Origin: Variovorax boronicumulans NBRC 103145
Lineage (GTDB): Bacteria; Pseudomonadota; Gammaproteobacteria; Burkholderiales; Burkholderiaceae_C
Direction: 5' to 3'
DNA: 64,000 nt
Assembly: GCF_001591345.1 (NCBI RefSeq)
Contig: NZ_BCUS01000023.1
Span: 1 to 64,000 of the forward strand
The position numbers and the translations under genes are program-made. The notes under the pieces were generated by a model, which was not told where the DNA came from, searched no databases, and worked only from the letters and a program-made list of their open reading frames with translations. Shown in pieces: positions 1 to 7,710 of the stretch. Within the stretch, counting starts at the first letter, position 1; each line of letters opens with the position of its first letter.

Positions 1-1
1 G

Positions 2-1450
2 GCGGCCACGCGCGCCGGTGCGCTCGCGCAACACGGCGTGGCGCGCGGCGACCGCATCGCCGTGATGTGCGGCAACCGCATCGAGTTCCTCGACACCTTC
101 CTCGGCGCGGGCTGGCTCGGCGCCTCGGTCGTGCCGGTCAACACCGCGTCGATGGGGCCGCAGATCGAATACTTCCTTGCGAACAGCGAGGCGAAGCTGC
201 TGGTGATCGAGGCGGGCTTTCTCGATCGGCTGGCCACGGCCGACCTGGCCCGCACGGCGCTGCGCGAGGTGTGGGTGGTGGGCGAGGCCGAAGCGCCGTG
301 GACGCCGCCCGCCGGCGTGCGCGTGTCGGCCTACCCGCCAGGCGCGCAGGCGCTGCCGCCCGCTGCGGTGCAGCCGGGCGACCCGCTCGCCATCCTCTAC
401 ACCTCGGGCACCACGGGCCCGGCCAAGGGCGTCATCTGCCCGCAGGCGCAGTACTTCTGGTGGGGCGTGAACAGCGCCGAGGTGCTCGGTGTGGGCCGCG
501 ACGACGTGCTGTGCACCACGCTGCCGCTGTTTCACATCAACGCGCTCAACACCTTCGCGCAGGCCGCGCTCACCGGGGCCGAGGTGGTGTTCGAGTCGCG
601 CTTCTCCGCCTCGGGCTTCTGGCCGGCGATGCGCGCCAACGGTGCGACCGTGGTCTACCTGCTCGGCGCGATGGTGCCCATCCTGCTGGCCCAGCCCGAA
701 GGCGAGGGCGAGCGAAATCACCGCGTGCGCACCGGCCTCGGGCCTGGCGTGCCCGCGGCGGCGGGGCAGGCCTTCAAGGCGCGCACGGGCGTGGCGCTGC
801 TCGAAGGCTATGGCTCGACCGAAACCAACTTCGCCATCGCCACCGCGCCCGATTCGCCGCGCGGCGGCGTCATGGGCTGGCTGCGCCCCGGCTTCCAGGC
901 CTGCGTGGCCGACGAAGACGACGTGCCGCTGCCGCCCGGCGAGGCCGGCGAACTGCTGCTGCGCGCCGACGAGCCCTATGCCTTTGCCAGCGGCTACTTC
1001 CACATGCCCGAGAAGACCGTCGAGGCCTGGCGCAACCTGTGGTTCCACACGGGCGACCGCGTGGTGCGCGATGCCGACGGCGCGTTCCGCTTTGTCGACC
1101 GCATCAAGGACGCGATCCGCCGGCGCGGCGAGAACATCTCGTCCTTCGAGGTCGAGCAGGTGCTGCTGAGCCATCCCGGCGTGGCCTCGTGCGCCGTGTA
1201 CCCCGTGCGCTCCGAGCTGGCCGAAGACGAGGTGATGGCCGCGCTGGTGGCGCGCGAGGGCGTGGCCATCGACCCGGCCGAGCTGGCGCGTTTCTGCGAA
1301 GGCCGCCTGCCGTACTTCGCGGTGCCGCGCTACATCGACCTCCTGCCCGACCTGCCGCGCACCGAGAACGGCAAGGTGCAGAAGTTCAAGCTGCGCGAGC
1401 GCGGCGTGGGGCCGCAGACCTGGGACGGTCGGCCCGCCAAAGCCGGATGA
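2..1450 (+). CDS. AMP-dependent CoA ligase (5' end outside window)
   Basis: Adenylate-forming acyl- or aryl-CoA synthetase that activates a carboxylic acid to its acyl-AMP and then its CoA thioester. The reading frame is open from base 2, so the start lies upstream; a GTG at 38 is only an internal codon. Visible family motifs are the phosphate-binding loop YTSGTTGPAKG, the GYGSTE motif, FHTGDR, the hinge region DRIKDAIRRRGENIS and the C-terminal ENGKVQK with the acylation lysine. Its stop overlaps the start of the next SDR gene (ATGA). The operon also carries two SDRs, a MarR regulator and a hotdog thioesterase, which points to catabolism of an aromatic or aliphatic acid through CoA esters. 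The substrate cannot be read from sequence. Family is certain; exact role unknown. Confidence 0.93.
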   Translation, partial: AATRAGALAQHGVARGDRIAVMCGNRIEFLDTFLGAGWLGASVVPVNTASMGPQIEYFLANSEAKLLVIEAGFLDRLATADLARTALREVWVVGEAEAPWTPPAGVRVSAYPPGAQALPPAAVQPGDPLAILYTSGTTGPAKGVICPQAQYFWWGVNSAEVLGVGRDDVLCTTLPLFHINALNTFAQAALTGAEVVFESRFSASGFWPAMRANGATVVYLLGAMVPILLAQPEGEGERNHRVRTGLGPGVPAAAGQAFKARTGVALLEGYGSTETNFAIATAPDSPRGGVMGWLRPGFQACVADEDDVPLPPGEAGELLLRADEPYAFASGYFHMPEKTVEAWRNLWFHTGDRVVRDADGAFRFVDRIKDAIRRRGENISSFEVEQVLLSHPGVASCAVYPVRSELAEDEVMAALVAREGVAIDPAELARFCEGRLPYFAVPRYIDLLPDLPRTENGKVQKFKLRERGVGPQTWDGRPAKAG

Positions 1451-2196
1451 CGCACGCCACCGCGCTTCCGCTGGCAGGTCGTGTGGCCTTCGTGACCGGC
1501 GCGGGGCAGGGGCTGGGCGCGGCCATCGCGCGCGGGCTGGCACAGGCCGGTGCGCGCGTGGCGGTGGCCGACATCGACGAAGCCAACGCACAGGCCGTGG
1601 CCGCCGAGGTGAATGGCCTCGCGCTGCCGCTCGACGTGCGCGACGAGCAGGCCTTCGGCGACCGCTTCGCGCAGGCCGTGGCGCATTTCGGCGCGGTCGA
1701 CATCCTGGTCAACAACGCGGCGCGCACGCCGACCACCTCGCTGTGGGACATCACGCCCGCCGAGTGGGACGACGTGCTCGCCATCAACCTGCGCGGCAGT
1801 TTCTTCGGCTGCCGCATCGCCGGGCGCCACATGCGCGAGCGCGGCGTGGGCCGCATCGTCAACCTGGCCTCGCTGGCGGGGCAGCAGGTCAGTAGTGCCA
1901 CTGGCGTGCACTACGCGGCCAGCAAGGCCGGTCTGCTGGCGCTGACGCGTGCCTTTGCGCAGGAACTGGCGCCGCACGGCGTGACCGTGAACGCGCTGGC
2001 GCCCGCTGCCATCGACAGCCCCGCGCTCGCGGCGCTGCCACCCGAGCGGCAGCAGGCGCTGAAGGCCGGCATCCCGCTCGGCCGCTTCGGCCTGGCCGAC
2101 GAGGTGGCCGCCGCCGTCGTCTACCTGGCCTCGCCGGCCGCCGCCTTCATGACCGGGGCGACGCTGGACCTCAACGGCGGCCGTTTCATGCGGTAG
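1447..2196 (+). CDS. SDR family oxidoreductase
   Basis: Classical short-chain dehydrogenase/reductase of 249 aa. The N-terminal nucleotide-binding motif TGAGQGLG is followed by VADID, whose Asp at the end of beta-2 usually favours NAD(H). NNAA, a catalytic Ser in NLASLAG, and YAASK with the catalytic Tyr and Lys are all present. The C-terminus carries the usual GATLDLNGG. The ATG overlaps the stop of the CoA ligase by 4 bases, so the two are probably translationally coupled. It likely oxidises a hydroxyacyl-CoA or alcohol intermediate of the same pathway. Substrate not assignable. Confidence 0.92.
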   Translation: MTHATALPLAGRVAFVTGAGQGLGAAIARGLAQAGARVAVADIDEANAQAVAAEVNGLALPLDVRDEQAFGDRFAQAVAHFGAVDILVNNAARTPTTSLWDITPAEWDDVLAINLRGSFFGCRIAGRHMRERGVGRIVNLASLAGQQVSSATGVHYAASKAGLLALTRAFAQELAPHGVTVNALAPAAIDSPALAALPPERQQALKAGIPLGRFGLADEVAAAVVYLASPAAAFMTGATLDLNGGRFMR

Positions 2197-2219
2197 CACC
2201 ACGCCGGGGCGCAAGCGGC

Positions 2220-2249
2220 TAAAATGATTCAGAACTAAACCATTCAGGT
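2220..2249 (+). promoter_or_regulatory. Possible promoter with direct ATTCAG repeats
   Basis: A TAAAAT -10-like box (2220-2225) is followed by two ATTCAG repeats (2227-2232 and 2242-2247), 15 bp apart, just before the second SDR. This could be an internal promoter with an operator, perhaps for the MarR protein encoded downstream. No convincing -35 box is seen. Confidence 0.35.
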
Positions 2250-3026
2250 ATGCACACAAATTCGCTCACTGGCCGTCATGCCCTCGTCACCGGCGCCGCT
2301 CGCGGCATCGGCGCAGAGATCGCCCGCACCCTTGCCGCTCAGGGGGCTGTGCTGACCCTGCTGGGCCGCGACGCGCAGGCCCTGCAGCGCGTGGCCGAGA
2401 CCCTGGCGGGCAGCGGCCACGGCGTGGTGGCGGCCGACGTGGCCGACCCGCAGGCCGTGCAGTCGGCCTTTGCACAGGCGCGGGCCGAGCGCGGGGCGGT
2501 GACCGTGCTGGTCAACAACGCGGGCGCCGCCGAGAGCGCGCCGTTCCTGAAGACCTCGGTCGAGCTGTGGCAGCGCATGCTGTCGGTCAACCTCACCGGC
2601 AGCTTCCTGTGCGCGCAGGCCGCGCTGCCCGACATGTTCGACGCCGGCTGGGGCCGCATCGTCAACATCGCCAGCACGGCGGGGCAGAAGGGCTACGCCT
2701 ACGTGTCGGCCTACACGGCCGCCAAGCACGGGGTGATCGGCCTCACGCGCGCGCTGGCACTCGAGGTGGCGCGCAAGGGCATCACCGTGAACGCCGTGTG
2801 CCCGGGCTACACCGACACCGACATCCTGCGCAACAGCGTCGCCAACGTGGTCGGCAAGACCGGCCGCAGCGAAGCCGATGCGCTGGCCGAGTTCTCCAGC
2901 GTGAACCCGCAAAAGCGCATCGTGCAGCCGGCCGAAGTGGCCGACGCCGTGCGCTGGCTGTGCGGCGAGGGCGCCGCGTCGGTCACGGGCCAGTCGATCT
3001 CCGTTTCTGGAGGAGAAGTCACATGA
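2250..3026 (+). CDS. SDR family oxidoreductase (second)
   Basis: Second short-chain dehydrogenase of 258 aa, in the style of 3-hydroxyacyl / 3-hydroxybutyrate dehydrogenases. The cofactor motif TGAARGIG lies near the N-terminus. NNAG, the catalytic Ser in NIASTAG, and YTAAK complete the active site. It ends with the common SGGEVT tail and overlaps the MarR start by ATGA. The 53-bp gap upstream holds a promoter-like box, so this gene and the regulator may form a sub-operon. Likely a dehydrogenase in the CoA-ester pathway of this cluster; the substrate is not known. Confidence 0.92.
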   Translation: MHTNSLTGRHALVTGAARGIGAEIARTLAAQGAVLTLLGRDAQALQRVAETLAGSGHGVVAADVADPQAVQSAFAQARAERGAVTVLVNNAGAAESAPFLKTSVELWQRMLSVNLTGSFLCAQAALPDMFDAGWGRIVNIASTAGQKGYAYVSAYTAAKHGVIGLTRALALEVARKGITVNAVCPGYTDTDILRNSVANVVGKTGRSEADALAEFSSVNPQKRIVQPAEVADAVRWLCGEGAASVTGQSISVSGGEVT

Positions 3027-3556
3027 GTCGCAACGATGCCTCCCACGCCGTGCTGAGCGACGCCGAAGAACTCGGCCATGAAGCCCGCGCCGGCCATGAA
3101 GACCACGCCATGCTCAAGCTGTGGCTGCGCATGCTCGCGAGCACCACGCAGATCGAGGCCGAAATACGGCGTCGTCTGCGCGAGCGCTTCGGCATCTCGC
3201 TGGCGCGTTTCGACTACATGGCGCAGCTGTACCGCTACGAAGACGGCCTGAAGATGCGCGTGCTCTCGCGCTACCTGATGGTCACCGGCGGCAACGTCAC
3301 CGGCCTGACCGACGAGCTCGAGCGCGAAGGCATGGTGGCGCGCGCGCCCAGCCCCGACGACCGCCGCGCCTGGATCGTGAGCCTCACGCCCGAAGGCCGC
3401 AACGCCTTCGAGGCCATGGCCACCGAGCACGAGCAGTGGATCCTCGAGATGTTCTCGGGCCTGGACATGAAGACCGTCAAGCAGATGCACAACCAGCTCG
3501 GACTGCTGCGCGTGCACGTGATGCGCGGCGACGGCGCGGTCGAGGACCGCGCATGA
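3023..3556 (+). CDS. MarR family transcriptional regulator
   Basis: 177-aa winged-helix regulator. The MarR core runs from about residue 35 to 150: the recognition region is [20 protein letters not shown] and the wing is [14 protein letters not shown]. The ATG overlaps the preceding SDR stop (ATGA), with a strong GGAGGAG ribosome site ending 6 bases upstream. MarR proteins inside catabolic operons usually repress the operon and are released by the CoA ester or the acid. The 30-residue N-terminal tail rich in His, Glu and Asp is longer than the family minimum. Confidence 0.92.
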   Translation: MSRNDASHAVLSDAEELGHEARAGHEDHAMLKLWLRMLASTTQIEAEIRRRLRERFGISLARFDYMAQLYRYEDGLKMRVLSRYLMVTGGNVTGLTDELEREGMVARAPSPDDRRAWIVSLTPEGRNAFEAMATEHEQWILEMFSGLDMKTVKQMHNQLGLLRVHVMRGDGAVEDRA

Positions 3557-4020
3557 GCGGCGAGGGCGGTGGTGTGGAGTTCCAGCGCCCGCGCCTGATC
3601 CGTTTTTCCGACTGCGACCCGGCGGGCATCGTCTTCTATCCGCAGTACTTCGTGATGCTCAACGGCCTGGTCGAAGACTGGGTGAGCGAGGGGCTCGGCG
3701 TGGGCTACCACGCACTGATCGGCGAGCGCCGCGTCGGCCTGCCGACCGTGAAGCTCGACGCCGACTTTCGCGCCGTGAGCCGCATGGGCGACCGCGTGAT
3801 GCTCGGCCTGTCGGTGGCGCAGTTGGGCTCGCGCTCGATCACGCTGTTGTTGCGCTGCTTCGAGCCCACCTCGGGCGAGGTGCGCATGCAGGTGCGGCAG
3901 GTGCTGGTGACGACCTCGCTCGACACCCACCGCGCCATCGCCGTGCCCGACGACATGCGCGCGGCCATCCTGCGCGATGCGCCGGCGTTGGCTGCTGCCG
4001 AGGCCGCCGGCAAGGCCTGA
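3553..4020 (+). CDS. Acyl-CoA thioesterase, 4-hydroxybenzoyl-CoA type
   Basis: 155-aa hotdog-fold thioesterase. The N-terminal FSDCDPAGIVFYPQYF is the hallmark of the 4HBT/YbgC group, with the catalytic Asp in DPAGIVFYP. It overlaps the MarR stop by 4 bases and ends the operon. With the CoA ligase it suggests release of excess or dead-end CoA esters, a common partner in aromatic acid catabolism. Acyl preference is not readable. Confidence 0.9.
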   Translation: MSGEGGGVEFQRPRLIRFSDCDPAGIVFYPQYFVMLNGLVEDWVSEGLGVGYHALIGERRVGLPTVKLDADFRAVSRMGDRVMLGLSVAQLGSRSITLLLRCFEPTSGEVRMQVRQVLVTTSLDTHRAIAVPDDMRAAILRDAPALAAAEAAGKA

Positions 4021-4034
4021 AGGCCTGAGCAAGG

Positions 4035-4451
4035 CTAGGGCGCCGGCGCAGGGCCGTCCGCAGGCTCAAGCGCCTTCTTCTCCTGCGCGTGCTTCTTCAG
4101 CCAGCCGCTGAGTTCCCGCTTTCCCTTCGCATTGGCCTGGCGCCACACCTCACGCGCGGCGGCCACGAAGCGTTCTTCCGCCGCATCGGGCGGTGCTTCC
4201 GAAGGCGCAGTGTTGTCTTCGTCGAGCCAGCCAGCGGCCACGTCGCAATGCCGCTCGATCTGCCGTGCGAGCTTGTCGCCGATGGGCCGCGCACTCTTGA
4301 TCTGGCTCCACATGCTCGGAGAGATTTCGAGCTTGCGTGCAAAGGCCTGGTCGAGCCCCTTGGCGGGCAGGCCCGCCGCGACGGCGTCCTCGAGAAAGCG
4401 GCGATGCAGCACAAGCGCATTGCGGCGGCGCGCGACGGTGGTATGGGGCAC
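4035..4451 (-). CDS. Helix-turn-helix DNA-binding protein
   Basis: 138-aa protein convergent to the thioesterase and divergent from the small gene at 4608. Residues about 35-70 read as a Cro/lambda-repressor-like HTH (LDQAFARKLEISPSMWSQIK, then ARPIGDKLARQIE). The C-terminal half is charged, with helical KRELSGWLKKH, and ends in a Pro/Ala tail. The start at 4451 precedes a region with promoter boxes and a GTAAA-N5-TTTAC inverted repeat, so autoregulation is plausible. Not recognised as a named regulator. Confidence 0.75.
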   Translation of the reverse strand: MPHTTVARRRNALVLHRRFLEDAVAAGLPAKGLDQAFARKLEISPSMWSQIKSARPIGDKLARQIERHCDVAAGWLDEDNTAPSEAPPDAAEERFVAAAREVWRQANAKGKRELSGWLKKHAQEKKALEPADGPAPAP

Positions 4452-4497
4452 TGTTCAAAAACAACAACAACAAGACAAGAAAAGATTGTCCCGGTTG

Positions 4498-4526
4498 TTG
4501 ACGTCGCCGTAAACACTCTTTACAGT
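4498..4526 (+). promoter_or_regulatory. Sigma-70-like promoter overlapping an inverted repeat
   Basis: TTGACG (4498-4503), a 17-bp spacer and TACAGT (4521-4526) form a good sigma-70 promoter reading toward the small gene at 4608. Inside it lies GTAAA-CACTC-TTTAC (4509-4523). The reverse strand carries TTTACG-17 bp-GACAAT toward the HTH gene, so this looks like a shared divergent promoter with an operator between the boxes. Confidence 0.6.
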
Positions 4527-4607
4527 TGCCTCCAATTCACGGCACAAGCCGTCCCTTTTTTCCAACCCCTTACAGCCGACAGCGGCAATTTTTGACCAGG
4601 AACCATC

Positions 4608-4817
4608 GTGAACACCGCACTGACCCTCACCAGCCATCGACCCGCCTCGGGCCGACCGCTCGTGCGCGTCGGGTTCTGCCATGGTTTCGACATGCCGTCG
4701 CCCCTGTCGTTGTCTTCGCACCTGAACACCGCGTACGCCGCCAAAGCCGCAGCCCGTCTGCGCGTCGGCGGTCAGTTCGAGGCTCATCAGGTGCCCCCGG
4801 GTGGAGGTCGCGCGTAG
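4608..4817 (+). CDS. Small protein, 69 aa, unknown
   Basis: GTG-start frame with AGGA 6 bases upstream (4598-4601). It sits between a good promoter (4498-4526) and a strong intrinsic terminator (4847-4886), so the transcript would be about 350 nt and self-contained. The protein begins MNTALTLTSHRP and has no membrane segment or known motif; it is rich in Ala, Arg, Ser and Gly. It may be a real small protein, or the RNA itself may be the product. The divergent HTH protein is the likely regulator. Confidence 0.5.
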   Translation: MNTALTLTSHRPASGRPLVRVGFCHGFDMPSPLSLSSHLNTAYAAKAAARLRVGGQFEAHQVPPGGGRA

Positions 4818-4846
4818 GCGCGCATCTCTCAAGCTCTCTCGCAAAG

Positions 4847-4886
4847 AGGCCCGGACACCGCAAGGTTCCGGGCCTTTTTGTTTTTG
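4847..4886 (+). terminator. Intrinsic terminator
   Basis: AGGCCCGGA (4847-4855) pairs with TCCGGGCCT (4867-4875), followed by a T-rich run through 4885. It ends the small transcription unit starting at 4498. Confidence 0.88.
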
Positions 4887-4888
4887 CC

Positions 4889-5047
4889 GCTTTCCATTTC
4901 GGGTGTGCCTTCACCCCACCGCCAGAAATTGCCGCGTCGACGGTCTGGCGGGATGTGCATGAGTTGATCACTCCTGTGCAGCGACGTTCGATGGGGCCGC
5001 GCCCAGCGCGCGGCCCGTCGCGTGAGGACACAACCGAAATGGAAAGC
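4889..5047. repeat. 159-nt nested palindromic element (MITE-like or structured RNA)
   Basis: Outer arms 4889-4914 and 5022-5047 pair over 26 positions: 23 Watson-Crick, one G-U and two mismatches. The first 14 bases, GCTTTCCATTTCGG, are perfect. Inside are two further perfect hairpins: CCGCCAGA / TCTGGCGG (4919-4926 with 4944-4951) and GGGCCGCGC / GCGCGGCCC (4994-5002 with 5008-5016). TGTGCA is repeated directly at 4954 and 4975. No clear target duplication flanks it. It lies exactly between a terminator and tRNA-Pro. It could be a non-autonomous miniature transposable element or a multibranch RNA. Confidence 0.7.
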
Positions 5048-5072
5048 GCGGGCAGGCTGTTTAGTTTTTCTT

Positions 5073-5149
<77 letters not shown>

Positions 5150-5290
5150 CACCCGAGCGGGACCGGGCCATGCCAACGCGTGGCCCGCCCGCGGAAACCG
5201 GCCGCAAAGATAGGGCGGCGCCGGAACCCGTCACCGGACATTTTTCAAGTCATTGCTTTCTTTTTTCCGTTACCCACCAAGGAGGCCCTC

Positions 5291-5503
5291 ATGCGCAAGC
5301 GCAACTCACCGATCCGGATGATCGCCGTGCACCCGGCACCGCTGCCGCGCAGGCACATGGTGTGGTCGCTGGCCCAGCGCTTCGGCGTGGGGCTCGGGCC
5401 GCGTTATGTGGCCGATCGCGCGTCGGCATTGCAGGGCGGCAGCGAGGCGTCGCTCGACAGCCTCGACCTCGACCAGCGCGTGCGCGCGTCGGGCGAGTGG
5501 TAG
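5291..5503 (+). CDS. Small basic protein, 70 aa, unknown
   Basis: ATG at 5291 preceded by a near-ideal AAGGAGG site 6 bases upstream, located between tRNA-Pro and tRNA-His. The N-terminal half is basic and Pro-rich (MRKRNSPIRMIAVHPAPLPR), followed by a possible amphipathic stretch and an acidic Ser/Asp/Leu tail. No known domain and no clear signal peptide. The strong ribosome site supports it being translated. Confidence 0.6.
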   Translation: MRKRNSPIRMIAVHPAPLPRRHMVWSLAQRFGVGLGPRYVADRASALQGGSEASLDSLDLDQRVRASGEW

Positions 5504-5537
5504 CAGCTCAGCACTGCTCGTCTTCTGTTTCTTCAAT

Positions 5538-5612
5538 GGTGCGTGTAGCTCAATGGCAGAGCCGCGGGTTGTGGTCCCGCTGACAACGGTTCGATTCCGT
5601 TCGTGCACCCCA
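5538..5612 (+). tRNA. tRNA-His (anticodon GTG)
   Basis: Acceptor GTGCGTG pairs with CGTGCAC using two G-U pairs. The extra G at position -1 (5538) faces discriminator C at 5609, the histidine identity pair. Stem GCGGG/CCCGC encloses the loop with anticodon GTG, and CCA is encoded at 5610-5612. Confidence 0.97.
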
Positions 5613-5655
5613 TCCGTTCACCACAAGCCATCGCCGCGAAGGGAGGCGATTCGTC

Positions 5656-6219
5656 ATGCATTCACACGTCCTGCAACTCGATATTCAGGGCACGCCGCAA
5701 GCCTGGATCTCGCTGGAGCAGGCGGTGTTGCACTACGCCACCGGCAACGTGGCCTGGGAAGACGGCGCGCTGCCGCTGGCCACGCTGCGCGGCGGCTTCA
5801 ACGTGGCGCGCGGTGTGCAGTCGCGCATCGACGTCGCACCCATCATCGCGCTGCGCGGCGCGTCGAAGATCAACCTCTTCGACGTCGTGCCCGGCGTAAC
5901 CAAGGCCAAGCTGCTGCGCCGCGACCGCCACACCTGCGCCTACTGCGCGCAGGTGTTCGCCGACCGCGACCTGCAGTGCGAACACGTCATGCCCGAGTCG
6001 CGCGGCGGCCCGTGGAGCTGGACCAACCTCGTCAGCGCCTGCGCCGTCTGCAACAACCGCAAGGCCGCGCGCACGCCCGAAGAAGCGGGCATGCCGCTGG
6101 TCTACCTGCCGTACGTGCCGAGCCGCTTCGAGAACTTCCTGCTCGAAGGCCGCAACATCCGCGCGGACGTGCACGAGTGGCTGGCCAAGCGACTGCCGCG
6201 CGGCTCGCGGCTGCAGTAG
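5656..6219 (+). CDS. HNH endonuclease family protein
   Basis: 187-aa protein with a C-terminal HNH nuclease domain from about residue 90 to 160. It has a zinc-ribbon-like CAYC...CAVC pair, the catalytic EHVMPESRGG segment with His, and SWTNLVSACAVCNNRK. AAGGGAGG lies 9 bases before the ATG. The N-terminal 80 residues resemble the conserved lead seen in bacterial HNH proteins of this length. It follows tRNA-His and is closed by a strong terminator at 6239. Such stand-alone HNH genes are common in Burkholderiales; the role (repair, defence or housekeeping) is unknown. Confidence 0.88.
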   Translation: MHSHVLQLDIQGTPQAWISLEQAVLHYATGNVAWEDGALPLATLRGGFNVARGVQSRIDVAPIIALRGASKINLFDVVPGVTKAKLLRRDRHTCAYCAQVFADRDLQCEHVMPESRGGPWSWTNLVSACAVCNNRKAARTPEEAGMPLVYLPYVPSRFENFLLEGRNIRADVHEWLAKRLPRGSRLQ

Positions 6220-6238
6220 CGCCGCGCGCACAAAGAGA

Positions 6239-6277
6239 AAAGCCCGCTGCCCGTTGGATCAACGGACAGCGGGCTTT
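6239..6277. terminator. Bidirectional intrinsic terminator
   Basis: AAAGCCCGCTG (6239-6249) pairs with CAGCGGGCTTT (6267-6277), with a nested CCGTTG-gat-CAACGG stem. A-run and T-run flank both sides, so it can serve the HNH gene on plus and the small membrane gene on minus. Confidence 0.92.
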
Positions 6278-6349
6278 GCCTTGTGCGGCTCGCGGTGAGC
6301 GAGTGAGTGAATCAGTGGAGGCGTGGGCTGCTTGCTTGTTTGCTTGTGT

Positions 6350-6526
6350 TCAGCGCCCCGCGCCGAAGAAGCTGTAAGCCACTGCTGTGGCTGCTGCGAG
6401 CCCGCCGAGCAAGATGAAGAGCACCTTCGTCGTACGGCGAGGGCCGCGCCGTGAACGGACCCAATGTTCCGGCCCGATCAGATCGATCGGAACCGTGGGT
6501 TTGCCTATGTCGGATGCCTTTTCCAT
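6350..6526 (-). CDS. Small single-pass membrane protein, 58 aa
   Basis: The ATG at 6526 gives a 58-aa protein with a basic stretch (RSRRGPRRTTK) before one clear membrane segment, VLFILLGGLAAATAVAYSFF, near the C-terminus. That charge pattern predicts a cytoplasmic N-terminus. No good Shine-Dalgarno is seen; a TATATT box lies about 10 bases upstream, so a very short leader is possible. Function unknown. Confidence 0.55.
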   Translation of the reverse strand: MEKASDIGKPTVPIDLIGPEHWVRSRRGPRRTTKVLFILLGGLAAATAVAYSFFGAGR

Positions 6527-6635
6527 GCCAAGAAATATAGCGCAGGCGCCAAGGCAAGAAGTTACAACGGCTTTTTGGCCCATTCGCACCGTGGCCGCTT
6601 GCCGACACCAGACAGAAACGTGTGAAATATTCCTC

Positions 6636-7049
6636 ATGAACCAACAAATCATTCTCGAGAGCCTGGTCCGCGCCCTGGAGAGCTGGGTCCGCAACGCCTC
6701 CGCGGCCGAGCTGTGGCACGTGCACCGCGAGGGCGGCCTGGGCGCATCGATCCGCACCGAAGGCGAGAGCGTCGTGCACGTACGCATCGCCCTCGACGGC
6801 CCGCCCGATGCGTTGTCGAGCATTGGCAAGACCGATGGCCGCCTGCCCATGACCGAAGCGTTCAGAGGTGCCAACGGCGAAGCAGGGTGGGGCACCCCGC
6901 CACCGCAAGGCAGCGCCGAGCGCGAGCAGTGGTTTCTGTCGAGCGACGTGGCGCAGGAGCAGGCGCGGCAGTACCTGCTGGCCGAGGTGGCGGCGCGGCG
7001 GGATGCGTTGGTGCGGCGGGTGGAGGCGTGGGCTGCGGGGGCTGGTTGA
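6636..7049 (+). CDS. Hypothetical protein, 137 aa
   Basis: The ATG at 6636 is chosen because upstream in-frame codons overlap the opposite-strand small gene and have no ribosome site. The protein starts with a helical NQQIILESLVRALESWV and ends with a long Ala/Arg/Glu helix, with a polar Gly/Pro-rich middle. No enzyme motif, signal peptide or membrane span. Not recognised. Confidence 0.6.
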   Translation: MNQQIILESLVRALESWVRNASAAELWHVHREGGLGASIRTEGESVVHVRIALDGPPDALSSIGKTDGRLPMTEAFRGANGEAGWGTPPPQGSAEREQWFLSSDVAQEQARQYLLAEVAARRDALVRRVEAWAAGAG

Positions 7050-7235
7050 GGCCGGTGCGCGATTCGCACGGCGATCGTCTTCGCGTGCGTGACTACAAGT
7101 CGACGCGAGTCCTCATTTGTTCACCGTGAGAGGCTTCCGCTGACGCGCTTCTCTCCCTACATTTGAACGACCGCCGCGCCCCACGGCGGGACATCGATGC
7201 ACACCGCAGCGATGTCGATGTGAGGCACAAAAGGC

Positions 7236-7267
7236 GACGGCCAGGGTGCGCTAACACCCTGACCGTC
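7236..7267 (+). promoter_or_regulatory. Two-part hairpin in the leader of the 93-aa gene
   Basis: GACGG-C-CAGGGTG (7236-7248) and CACCCTG-A-CCGTC (7255-7267) pair as two perfect stems of 7 and 5 bp with one C/A mismatch, 41 bp before the ATG at 7309. A second pair, ACATCGA / TCGATGT (about 7190 and 7215), lies upstream. It has no T-run, so a leader structure or protein site is likelier than a terminator. Confidence 0.5.
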
Positions 7268-7308
7268 TGACCAAGTGACGTGCATGACTTTGGTAAGGAG
7301 CACACCAG

Positions 7309-7590
7309 ATGGCTGATCAAATTATCGCCGGGCAAACCATGCCCGATTCCCTCAGGGCAACCTGCCCCGACGCGGCCGACCTTCTAGAGAAGAAGCTGAC
7401 CCAACTGCGGTCGTTGCTGAGCTGTTGCTATGGGGAGGAGCAGGAGTTGTTCGAGGCGATCGGGGCAAAGCACCGAGGCAACATCATGTGGATCGCTGTG
7501 GATCTGGCGACCGAGGCGGAAGAGCTTTCACAGGTACTGCTGAAAGGAATCGCTGCGCTTGACGGGCCCTCGAGGCCTGAGATCGGATAG
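7309..7590 (+). CDS. Small helical protein, 93 aa, unknown
   Basis: An AAGGAG site sits 9 bases before the ATG. The protein is acidic and mostly helical (LLEKKLTQLRSLLSCCYGEEQE, then IAVDLATEAEELSQVLL), with adjacent cysteines. It resembles small orphan proteins frequent in Ralstonia, Pseudomonas and Variovorax genomes, but I cannot name the family. It is preceded by a perfect hairpin (7236-7267). It may sit at the island edge and is not clearly part of the methylase system. Confidence 0.65.
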   Translation: MADQIIAGQTMPDSLRATCPDAADLLEKKLTQLRSLLSCCYGEEQELFEAIGAKHRGNIMWIAVDLATEAEELSQVLLKGIAALDGPSRPEIG

Positions 7591-7710
7591 GAGAAGAATC
7601 GCTGGCCACGGAGCCCAGTTGTCGACCGCGGTGCCGGCGGTCCTGCTCTCTAGAATGCAGCCTCCGGCCCGCCGCATGCAGATCAGTGCCGACCTTTTTC
7701 AGAAATTCGA

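Noticed and set aside
7591..7710. Promoter ahead of the methylase (TAGAAT near 7652)
   Set aside because: No -35 box at usable spacing; the box alone is too weak to annotate.
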